DNA of 64,000 nt from Variovorax paradoxus_P (GTDB lineage Bacteria > Pseudomonadota > Gammaproteobacteria > Burkholderiales > Burkholderiaceae_C). The position numbers were made by a program, and so were the translations under genes. The first letter of the stretch is position 1; every line of letters starts with the position of its first letter. The notes under the pieces were generated by a model, which saw only the letters and a program-made list of their open reading frames with translations, did not search any database and had not been told where the DNA came from. This document shows, piece after piece, positions 51,806-59,520 of this stretch. The stretch lies in NCBI RefSeq assembly GCF_050627025.1, contig NZ_CP192472.1. One strand, written 5' to 3'.

Positions 51806-51821
51806 CATATGATTTCGTATG
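51806..51821. promoter_or_regulatory. Dyad CATATGATTTCGTATG over the LysR start codon
   Basis: 12 of 16 positions are symmetric (CATAyGA..TCrTATG). The right half includes the ATG (51819-51821) of the LysR gene. It lies in the 63-bp divergent region with the DHA2 exporter. Confidence 0.4.
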
Positions 51822-52787
51822 GCGAACACATACGACCTCAACCTGCTGACCGCGCTCGATGCGCTGCTCTCCACCGGCAGCGTAACGGCCGCTGCCGCGC
51901 GCATGCACCTGAGCACGCCCGCCATGAGCCACACCCTGGCGCGCATTCGCGAATCGTTCGGAGACCCGATCCTGGTGCGCGCCGGCCGCAAGCTGGTGCC
52001 AACCCCGCGCGCTCTTGCGCTGGCAGAGCCCGTGCGCACATTGCTTGCGCAAGCGCAGGCGTTGCGCGCACCGGCAGATGCACAAAGCCTGGCGGCAGTG
52101 CGGCGGCGCTTTGTTGTGCGCGCACCTGAAGGCATTGCGGTGGTGTTCGGGGCCAGCGTGTCGCAGACGCTCGAAAAAGAAATGCCGCTGGCCTCGCTCC
52201 AGTTTCTGCCAGAAACCTATGCCGACCCCGGCGCCTTGCGCGAAGGGCGCATCGACCTGGACGTGGGCAGCTTCAAAGGCACCGACCCTGAAACCGAAAC
52301 CCAGGTGCTGTCAGAGCAGACATTGGTGGGCGCGGTGCGCGCGGGGCACCCGCTGCTCAAGGGCTTGAAGAAAACGCCGATGACGGCGGCGCGTTATGCC
52401 GATGCGCGCCACGTTGGCGTTACGCCGCGCCAGGGCGAGCCATCGCCGGTGGATGCGGCGCTGGCCGAGCTGGGCTTGCAGCGCCAGTTGGCATTGCTGG
52501 TGCCCAGCACCTTTTCGGCGTTGATTGCCGCCTCTCGCACAGAGCTTGTTGCCAGTGTGCCCGAGCGCACCGCGCGGGGCATGGCCGCATCGCTGGGCCT
52601 TACGATTTTCGAACTGCCTGTTGCAGTGCATTCGGAGCCGCTGCGCATGGCATGGCACCCGCGTCACCATGTCGACCCGGCGCATCGGTGGCTGCGTGAA
52701 AGCATTCGGCGGCTGCTGGATGACCGGCGCTGGATTGTGCCGTCCGTATCGTCGCTGACCGGCGCTGCGAAGAAGCGCGTGGTGTGA
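51819..52787 (+). CDS. LysR-family regulator of the divergent exporter
   Basis: A 322-residue LysR protein. The DNA-binding segment is LLSTGSVTAAAARMHLSTPAMSHTLARIRESFGDPILVRAGRKLVPTPRA-type; the DPILVRAGRKLVPT wing places it in the NodD/NahR/LinR-like branch. The C-terminal part is the periplasmic-binding-like sensor. It is divergent from the DHA2 exporter, whose expression it probably controls in response to an aromatic or antibiotic-like inducer. Confidence 0.87.
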   Translation: MANTYDLNLLTALDALLSTGSVTAAAARMHLSTPAMSHTLARIRESFGDPILVRAGRKLVPTPRALALAEPVRTLLAQAQALRAPADAQSLAAVRRRFVVRAPEGIAVVFGASVSQTLEKEMPLASLQFLPETYADPGALREGRIDLDVGSFKGTDPETETQVLSEQTLVGAVRAGHPLLKGLKKTPMTAARYADARHVGVTPRQGEPSPVDAALAELGLQRQLALLVPSTFSALIAASRTELVASVPERTARGMAASLGLTIFELPVAVHSEPLRMAWHPRHHVDPAHRWLRESIRRLLDDRRWIVPSVSSLTGAAKKRVV

Positions 52788-52802
52788 CTGCGGCCGCGCG
52801 CG

Positions 52803-53732
52803 TCAGCCCTGAAAGTTGAGCCTGAGCCCCGGCGTGGGCCAATCGTCGATGGCAATCAGCCGCCCGCTGCCTGACAGCGTGACGTAGGCCGTGCGCATGT
52901 CGCGCCCGCCGAAGCAGATGTTGGTGGTGTAGCGGTCGGGCAGCGGCACATGGTCGCAGGTGCTGCCGTCTGGCGCGACGATGGTGATGCCGCCGTGCAG
53001 CAGCGTGGCCACGCACAGGTTGCCCAGCGCATCGGCCGCCATTGAATCGAAGCGCTGGTAGTGCCCGCCAGGCGATGCGCACAGCATGCGCCCGCCGTGC
53101 GGCGATGGCCAGCCGTCTTTGCGCAAGCGGTCCGGTGCAGTGATGTCGAAGGCCCAGAGCCGCGCGCCTTCAGTCTCTGCGTAATACAGCGTGCGGCCGT
53201 CCGGCGAAAGCGCAATGCCGTTCGGCGTCATGGCCGGCCGCACAAGCGCGTGCGCGCCGCTGCCGTCGCTGTGGCCGTAGAACACGCCGCCCCTGTCCAT
53301 GTCCCGCTCACGCGTCTTGCCCAGGTCCGTAAAGTAGAAGCCGCCTTGCGCGTCGAACACGATGTCGTTCGGCCCGCGCAGTGCAAAGCCATCGACCGTG
53401 TCGTACAGCCGCTCGGCGCGGCCAGTGGCAAGGTTTACGCGCTCGATGCGGCCGCCTGAATAGTCTTCGGCCTGGCCTATGGGGCGGTGGCAACCGTCAG
53501 CCTCGGTGTGCCAGCGAAAGCCGCCGTTGTTGCATACGTACACCGCACCGTCGGGCCCCATGGCGGCGCCGTTGGGGCCGCCGCCCAGGTCGGCCACCAC
53601 CTGCACCAGCCCGTCGTGCCGCACACGCGTGAGCGTGCCGCGCGCAATTTCAACCAGCAGCACAGAGCCGTCGTCCATGGCAATGGGCCCTTCGGGAAAC
53701 TGCAGGCCGGTAGCTAGTTCGCGGATTTGCAT
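52803..53732 (-). CDS. SMP-30/gluconolactonase-family protein
   Basis: A 309-residue six-bladed beta-propeller. It has LQFPEGPIAMDDGSVLLVEI with the first metal glutamate, NGAAMGPDGAVYVCNN, FALRGPNDIVFDAQGGFYFTD with the metal asparagine and MTPNGIALSPDGRTLYYAET. These are the calcium/zinc ligands of the SMP-30 family, which hydrolyse sugar or other lactones. It is probably cytosolic as no signal is present. It ends 15 bp after the convergent LysR stop and does not form an operon with the penicillin-binding protein gene upstream. Confidence 0.87.
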   Translation of the reverse strand: MQIRELATGLQFPEGPIAMDDGSVLLVEIARGTLTRVRHDGLVQVVADLGGGPNGAAMGPDGAVYVCNNGGFRWHTEADGCHRPIGQAEDYSGGRIERVNLATGRAERLYDTVDGFALRGPNDIVFDAQGGFYFTDLGKTRERDMDRGGVFYGHSDGSGAHALVRPAMTPNGIALSPDGRTLYYAETEGARLWAFDITAPDRLRKDGWPSPHGGRMLCASPGGHYQRFDSMAADALGNLCVATLLHGGITIVAPDGSTCDHVPLPDRYTTNICFGGRDMRTAYVTLSGSGRLIAIDDWPTPGLRLNFQG

Positions 53733-53799
53733 CGGAGGCCCTTTCTCTTGCTGGGGCCGCCTTTTTACACCCGCCTGCAAGCGCGGGCTGCGCATCAGA

Positions 53800-56700
53800 T
53801 CAGTCGCCGCCGCAGCCGTTGCGCTCCAGCACCGGCAGCAGCTGCGGCCCCAGCGACTTGAGCAACTGCGTTGGCAGCGCGCTGGTGAACTTGTAGCGCG
53901 CGGCATACGGCTCGCCCACATAAGCCATGATGGTGCCGAAGTAGCGGTCGCCAATGGTGAACACGAACGTGGCCGAGCGGCTGATCTTGCGCTCTGAATT
54001 CTTGCTGCCGCCACCGCCTACGTGCCCGTAGCGGTGGTCGCCGGTGCCGGTCTTGCCGCCCACTTCGAGCACGCGGCCGTTCGCATCCACCAGCACGCCC
54101 TTCAGGCGGCGGGCCGTGCCGTCTTGCACCACCTCTACCAGCGCGCGGCGCACGGTGGCGGCCACCTCGGTGGGCAGCACTTGCTCTGTGCTTGCGTTGC
54201 GCTGCTCCAGCCGGGTTTCGTAAGGCGTTTCGCGCGCAAAGTGCAGCGCGCCCACGCGCTGAACAGGGCGGCGCATGCCGTCGTTGGCAATGATGCCCAT
54301 CAGTTCCGCCAGCGCGGCCGGCCGGTCGCCCGATGCGCCGATGGCGCTTGCGTAAGACGGCGTGAGCGATTCGAACGGATAGCCCAGCCGTTGCCACGAG
54401 CGGTGGATCTGCGCGAAGGCGTCGAGCTCGATCAGCTCGCGCAGCCGCGTGTCTTGCGCGCTCTTGTGCCGCGTCTTGAAGAGCCAGGCGTACACCTCTT
54501 GCCGTTCGTTCGCACTTGCGTTCAGCACTTCAGTGAGCGTCGCGCCGGGGTGCCGCCGCAAAAAGCCCACCAGCCACAGCTCCAGCGGATGCACGCGCGC
54601 CACATAGCCCCTGTCAGCCAGCGACAGGCCCGCATAGGTGGTGCGCAGCGCACGCGGCGTGCGCTGCGAGCCGGTGTAACTGCGGCCCAGCTTTTGCGTC
54701 AGCAACTCGTCGAGCCGCTCGTCGGTGGCTTCCGGCTCTATGGTGAACAGCACGCTTGCCATGCGCGGTGCAGAGGCCCCGGTGCGGCGCAGCAGCAGTG
54801 CCTCGGCATCGGCGGCCGGCAGGCGCTGGTACTTGCGATAGAAGCGCATCAGGTAGGCCGAGCCCTCGCGGTCGGCAAAGCGTGCGAGCAGTTCGCGCCG
54901 GCGCGGGTCGGCCGGGTCTTTCAGCAACACTTCGGCGTCTGATTCGCCGCCGAACATGCGGTGGCGCACCACGTCGCGCATCAGGCGGATGAACACCAGG
55001 TTGACCGAATGCTTGAAGCCTTCGCGCACCGTCATGAATTCGTTGTTGCGCGAGCGCTCGAAGTTTTCGAATTGATGCAGGCCGCCGCCGGTAAAAAACG
55101 CTTCACCCGGGTTGGCCGAATACTTGCGCTCCATGGCCGCCTCGAGCATTGGCGCCAGGCGCTTGTCTTTGGTGCGCTGCAGGTATTGCCGCGCCCATGC
55201 GCCCAGCGGGTCTCGCGGGCTGGGCACCAGTGCAGAAAGCTGCGCCGGGCTCAGGGCCGCCCAGCGGCCGTGCAGCTCGGCCACCAGCTCCAGGTAGCTC
55301 ACCAGCGTGCGCAGCTTGGCGGTGGAGCCCAGGTCGAGCCGCGCGCCCTGGTTCACGTCGAAGGGCTGGTCGATGTTGTCTGCCTGAACCCGCAGCAGAT
55401 TGGCCTGCGGGCCGCGCTCGAACAGCGTAAAGCTGTAGATCAGCGGGCTCGGGTCTGCGCCCGCATCCAGCAGGTGCGGGCCGTACAGCCCCGCCGCCTT
55501 GGCCGCGGCCGGCGTGCGCATGCTGGTCAGCACCCGCGCAGCCAGCGCTTGCGCCTCGCCGTCCAGGCTGGTTTCGGCTTCCAGGTCTAGCCGCTCCAGG
55601 TCGTAGGCGCGCGGCACGTCGAGCAGGGTGGATATGTGGGTGCGCAGCGCGCTGGTCGCCTTGCGCTGAATAAAGTCTGGCCGCGCGATGGCGGGCAGCT
55701 CTGGCCGCAGATGCAGGGGTGCTGCAAGCGCCGCATCGCGCAGCGCCGGCTGTATTACGCCCGCATCGGCCATCAGCCGCAGGTAGCTGTCGGTGAGCCG
55801 CGCCAGGCCTGCACCGTCGCTCAGCAGGTGCTGCGACGGGCGGCGCTGCGCAATCATCAGCGACAGCGCCTGCTTGAAGGCCCCGGCCTGCCGCTGCAGC
55901 GCGTCGGGCGTGGGGGCGGCGCCCTCCGCGTGGTCGGCAAGCAGGCGGTTCACCTCGCGGAAGTCGCGGCCGTACCAGGCCCACAGCCCATCGCCCATGC
56001 CGTGCACCTCACCCATGCCCGGGCGCGCGGCCAGCGGCACCGTGTCGAGGTAGTCGACCACGATCTGCCGGCGCCGCGCCAGCGTGTCGTCGCCGTCTTG
56101 ATAAGCCCGCACCGATGCAGACGCCATCTGCCGCAGCTTTTCGCGCACAGACGCGGTGCGCCCATGTGGCGAATGGCGGTACTTTTCGATTTGCGTGGCC
56201 AGCGTGCTGCCGCCCGTTGCCATTTGGCCCGGGCTGAACACCCGCAGCGCCTGCTCCAGCGCGGCCTTGGCAAAGCGTTCGGGGTCGAGCGCGGGGTTGC
56301 GCTGCGGCGGCTCCGCATCGAGCAGATGGCGGTCTTCGACGAACAGCAGGCTGCTTACCAAAAGCGGCGGCACATCTTCAAACCGCTCGTACGCGCGCTG
56401 CGGAGAGCGCGTGTGCAGCAGCGCCGCGGCGCGGCAGTCGCGCACCGTAAGGCCGGCCTGGTTCTTCTCGCGATAGGGGGTAAACAGCCCGTGCTCTTGC
56501 AGCTCGATGAGCCGCGGCGACATGCGCGCCTGCCGGGTAACGGTGTAGCCCTGCGGCCCGAGCCGCTCGATGAAACGGGGCAGATCGTGATAGCCCAGCC
56601 GCTCGTCGTATGGGCCAGTTTGCGGAAAGCGAATCGCGTTGCTCGCGCCCGCATCTACGCTGAAGGTGGCACCGGCGGCAAAGTCGCGCCACATGGCCGA

Positions 56701-56805
56701 TTGCAGCCGCGAAGTCTTCAGTTCGTTAACGGCCAAGAACGCTGCAAGCGCACCCAGCACGGCGAGCCCAGTGCCGATCCAGAAGACCTTCTTGAACCTT
56801 GTCAT
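53800..56805 (-). CDS. Atypical class A penicillin-binding protein (transglycosylase/transpeptidase)
   Basis: A 1001-residue protein with an N-terminal membrane anchor (residues 7-26) and a periplasmic remainder. The GT51 domain shows FVEDRHLLD near 157, replacing the usual EDxxFxxHxG, and GGSTLATQIEKYRHS near 200, replacing GGSTITQQL. The transpeptidase half has LGSTAK near 493 (S-x-x-K), KHSVN near 602 (S-x-N) and GGKTGTG near 920 (K-T-G). All three catalytic motifs are intact, but it is longer than PBP1a/1b and has about 300 residues between the second and third motifs. It probably does specialised peptidoglycan synthesis. Confidence 0.85.
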   Translation of the reverse strand: MTRFKKVFWIGTGLAVLGALAAFLAVNELKTSRLQSAMWRDFAAGATFSVDAGASNAIRFPQTGPYDERLGYHDLPRFIERLGPQGYTVTRQARMSPRLIELQEHGLFTPYREKNQAGLTVRDCRAAALLHTRSPQRAYERFEDVPPLLVSSLLFVEDRHLLDAEPPQRNPALDPERFAKAALEQALRVFSPGQMATGGSTLATQIEKYRHSPHGRTASVREKLRQMASASVRAYQDGDDTLARRRQIVVDYLDTVPLAARPGMGEVHGMGDGLWAWYGRDFREVNRLLADHAEGAAPTPDALQRQAGAFKQALSLMIAQRRPSQHLLSDGAGLARLTDSYLRLMADAGVIQPALRDAALAAPLHLRPELPAIARPDFIQRKATSALRTHISTLLDVPRAYDLERLDLEAETSLDGEAQALAARVLTSMRTPAAAKAAGLYGPHLLDAGADPSPLIYSFTLFERGPQANLLRVQADNIDQPFDVNQGARLDLGSTAKLRTLVSYLELVAELHGRWAALSPAQLSALVPSPRDPLGAWARQYLQRTKDKRLAPMLEAAMERKYSANPGEAFFTGGGLHQFENFERSRNNEFMTVREGFKHSVNLVFIRLMRDVVRHRMFGGESDAEVLLKDPADPRRRELLARFADREGSAYLMRFYRKYQRLPAADAEALLLRRTGASAPRMASVLFTIEPEATDERLDELLTQKLGRSYTGSQRTPRALRTTYAGLSLADRGYVARVHPLELWLVGFLRRHPGATLTEVLNASANERQEVYAWLFKTRHKSAQDTRLRELIELDAFAQIHRSWQRLGYPFESLTPSYASAIGASGDRPAALAELMGIIANDGMRRPVQRVGALHFARETPYETRLEQRNASTEQVLPTEVAATVRRALVEVVQDGTARRLKGVLVDANGRVLEVGGKTGTGDHRYGHVGGGGSKNSERKISRSATFVFTIGDRYFGTIMAYVGEPYAARYKFTSALPTQLLKSLGPQLLPVLERNGCGGD

Positions 56806-56975
56806 GCTCTGCCTCGCACACAGTCTGCTACGCGGGTTCGCCCAAGGCGATGATGCGCCTTTGGCAGCAGTTTGGGTGGTGCGCGGCAGCCTGAAACGAG
56901 GGAGAACTACCTATTGGGAACTAGCGGGGCGACGGCGTACAAATGCGGGTTGCCGCAGGGCTTGAAAAACAGGCG

Positions 56976-57944
56976 TCAGCCCACCGCCTTGATGAGTCGC
57001 TCGCGCCCCGCCTTGGCCAGCATCGACGCCACCGCGCAAGAGGCCAGGCGCGCCGGCTCCGAGTCGGCCCGGCTCGTCAGGATGACCGGCACCCGCGTGC
57101 CCAGCACAATGCCCGCCGCAAACGCCCCGCCCAGAAAGGTGAGGCTCTTTGCCAGCATGTTGCCCGCGTCCAGGCTGGGCACGATCAGCACATTGGCGCG
57201 GCCCGCCACCGGCGACACGATGCCCTTGATGCGCGCCGCCTCCGGGTCGATGGCGTTGTCCATGGCCAACGGCCCGTCGACCTCTGCGCCGGTAATCTGC
57301 CCGCGATCGGCCATCTTGCACAGCACCGCCGCATCCAGCGTGGAAGGCACCTTGGTGCTCACCGTTTCAGTGGCCGAGAGAATTGCCACCCGCACCGCAG
57401 GCATTTGCAGCGCATGCGCAAGGTCGATCGCGTTCTGCACGATGTCGACCTTTTCGTCGAGCGTGGGCGCAATGTTGATGGCCGCGTCAGAAATGATGAG
57501 CGGCTGCGGGTGCCCCGGAACGTCCATCACAAAGCAATGGCTGATGCGCCGCGACGTGCGCAGCCCGCCCTCGCGCCGCACCACCGCGCCCATCAACTCA
57601 TCAGTGTGCAGGCTGCCCTTCATCAACGCATCGACCTCGCCGCGCAAGGCCATGGCCACGGCCGCGTCGGCTGCGGCGTGGCTGTGGGGCGCGTCGACGA
57701 TGGGGATGCTGGAAAGGTCTGCATTGGCCTCGCGTGCCGCGGCTTCGATTTTTGCGCGCGGGCCGATGAGCGTGGGGGCGATGAGGCCGAGTGCGGCTGA
57801 AGCGAGGGCTGCTTCGAGGGAGACGGCGTTGGCTGGGTGGACGACTGCGACGCGCAGGGGTGGGAGGGCGCGGGCTGCGGTGATTAGGCGGTCGTAGTGG
57901 GGGTGGGTGGTGGAGGGCGAGGGAGGCGGGGAAGAGGGCGGCAT
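56976..57944 (-). CDS. pta: Phosphate acetyltransferase (Pta/Ptb short form)
   Basis: A 322-residue protein of the phosphotransacetylase/phosphotransbutyrylase fold. It contains LRVAVVHPANAVSLEAALASA, the family signature MKGSLHTDELMGAVV, ISDAAINIAPTLDEKVDIVQNAI, GRANVLIVPSLDAGNML and LGTRVPVILTSRADS. It lacks the enoyl-CoA-hydratase (MaoC) domain fused to it in many proteobacteria. It would make acetyl-CoA from acetyl phosphate, working with the acetate kinase at 49016. The N-terminus is proline-rich low complexity. It marks the left edge of the AT-richer island. Confidence 0.87.
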   Translation of the reverse strand: MPPSSPPPSPSTTHPHYDRLITAARALPPLRVAVVHPANAVSLEAALASAALGLIAPTLIGPRAKIEAAAREANADLSSIPIVDAPHSHAAADAAVAMALRGEVDALMKGSLHTDELMGAVVRREGGLRTSRRISHCFVMDVPGHPQPLIISDAAINIAPTLDEKVDIVQNAIDLAHALQMPAVRVAILSATETVSTKVPSTLDAAVLCKMADRGQITGAEVDGPLAMDNAIDPEAARIKGIVSPVAGRANVLIVPSLDAGNMLAKSLTFLGGAFAAGIVLGTRVPVILTSRADSEPARLASCAVASMLAKAGRERLIKAVG

Positions 57945-58077
57945 GCGGGCTCCGGAGGGTGGGTGCTTCTGAAAGTTTGCAGTAACTGACTGGAGGACGT
58001 CCGCCCAAAGCGGAATGTGCGTCGAGGCTGTTAGCGAATGCCAATCGCACGGCAAATCGTTAACAAGTTACACCACA

Positions 58078-59163
58078 ATGTGTCCATTCCACGCAATGAA
58101 CACAATGAGTCCCATCCACGCGGCGCGCGAATATGTCTTAGAAGCTGTCCAACGGCCCGCTCTCGCTAGCGAACTGCCCGAGTCGACCAAAGCCAAGGTG
58201 CGGCACTCCGACATCTGGCTGAACCAATTCAAGCGGGTGGGTGACTTGTTCGCGTACCTGAAGCGATTCAGCGCGGACAAGCAGGATGGGATTTACCTCG
58301 AGATGCATGCGCTTGGGCTGCAGACGTTCGAAGACATCGTTGAGCCTTTTGCGAAACGATTCGGTGACTGGGTTGGCGATCGAACGCGGGCGTCGGATTT
58401 TGTTGTGGGCGAGACCTACAGCGCGCATGACATCCTGATCTTCTCTGCGAACTACGACACCCGAGCGGGAGGTATGTTCGTCATCGAGTCAGATGACCAG
58501 CCGACTGCGGCTGTCATTAAGGCGACCCTGAGCGGGGGGAGGTATGCCAACGAGTGGCTGGAGCAAGGCCACAGGTTGAAGTACTTCCTGAAGAGCAAAA
58601 CACTGAAGGATGGAAGTGTTCAATTTGGTGAGCACTTCAAGCCCAACGCTGCGATCTTGAATGTGCCAGGCCTACCGGTGCTTGCTTTCGTCAGGCACAC
58701 ATCGAACGACCGGTTCGTCTACACAGGAGCGTTCTCGTTTCAACAACTGCATATTGAGCTGGACGGTGCGAAATGGTTTGAGCTTGTCCTTACAACCCCC
58801 GATGAAGCGATCGCGGACGCGCAATATGTAAAGCGACAACTGCAGGACCGCGTGGCATTGGCATCCAGCCAGTCACAGCAGCAGCGCCTTGAGCGCTTGG
58901 CCAAAGCGCCGAAGAAGCCCAAAGCGATCCGGACTGTTTCAACGGCGTTTGTGAGAAATCCTGACGTAGTCGCCGAAGTCCTCTTTCGAGCACAAGGACA
59001 CTGCGAAGGATGTAAGAAGCCGGCGCCGTTTGTCAGCAAGGCCACTGGCGATCCATATCTGGAGGTGCATCACCTAAAGCCATTGGCGCAAGGTGGTGAT
59101 GACACGGTGGAGAATGCATGGGCCCTTTGCCCGAACTGCCATCGCGAGAAACACTTCGGCTAG
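58078..59163 (+). CDS. HNH (McrA-like) endonuclease with N-terminal reader-like domain
   Basis: A 361-residue protein. The C-terminal 55 residues are a zinc-bound HNH nuclease: HCEGCKKPAPF, LEVHHLKPLAQGGDDTVENAWALCPNCHREKH. Residues about 95-230 (SGGRYANEWLEQGHRLKYFL then AFVRHTSNDRFVYTGAF) resemble modified-base-reading SRA/PUA-like domains in arrangement, but I cannot confirm the fold. The start could also be ATG 58096 or 58105; no ribosome site decides. Codons are more AT-rich than in the genes to the left, suggesting transfer. It converges on the hsd operon and probably cuts modified foreign DNA. Confidence 0.82.
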   Translation: MCPFHAMNTMSPIHAAREYVLEAVQRPALASELPESTKAKVRHSDIWLNQFKRVGDLFAYLKRFSADKQDGIYLEMHALGLQTFEDIVEPFAKRFGDWVGDRTRASDFVVGETYSAHDILIFSANYDTRAGGMFVIESDDQPTAAVIKATLSGGRYANEWLEQGHRLKYFLKSKTLKDGSVQFGEHFKPNAAILNVPGLPVLAFVRHTSNDRFVYTGAFSFQQLHIELDGAKWFELVLTTPDEAIADAQYVKRQLQDRVALASSQSQQQRLERLAKAPKKPKAIRTVSTAFVRNPDVVAEVLFRAQGHCEGCKKPAPFVSKATGDPYLEVHHLKPLAQGGDDTVENAWALCPNCHREKHFG

Positions 59164-59520
59164 CGATGAGCGCGTTTCGTAGAGACGCGCCCAACAGCAC
59201 GCATTACGGCGGTCGGCCGGCTCCCGATCATTTGTACCGTGACGAACTCCGGCGCGTGCGACGTGGGCGCACCGCGCCAGAAGATGCCTTCGCGCATGCT
59301 TCCTTGCCGGCGATCTCCTGTGTGGCATAGCGCCAGAGCGATCGGTACCGTGTGGATCTAGCCGCGGCGGGCGAGAGTGAGTATCTTGCTTGCCGCCTGT
59401 TGGATATCGAGAATGTCGTTCATTTCTTTCAGGGATTCCTTTTAGCTTTCCCTAAGAAGACCTAGCTCCTTGCCTAGCGCAGAGATGTACCAAGAGACAT
59501 AGATAAGCGAGCGTTGGAAA
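59164..59520. other. 357-bp gap without a convincing gene between HNH and hsdM genes
   Basis: No conserved gene is visible. On the minus strand a 21-codon frame at 59423-59358 (MNDILDIQQAASKILTLARR) is preceded by AAAGGAA and could be a micro-peptide or the remains of a larger gene. Other frames, such as 59166-59330 on the plus strand (54 codons), have no family similarity and look random. In a standard hsd operon hsdS or hsdR would follow hsdM here. Neither is present, so this may be a deletion scar. Confidence 0.5.

Noticed and set aside
57890..57960. Purine-rich GGGTGGG tract at the pta start as another REP element
   Set aside because: It lacks the palindromic structure of the 18979 and 20997 copies and is explained by a proline/serine-rich N-terminus of Pta.
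59118..59330. 70-codon plus-strand frame after the HNH gene
   Set aside because: It overlaps the HNH gene end, is arginine-rich and shows no recognisable family.
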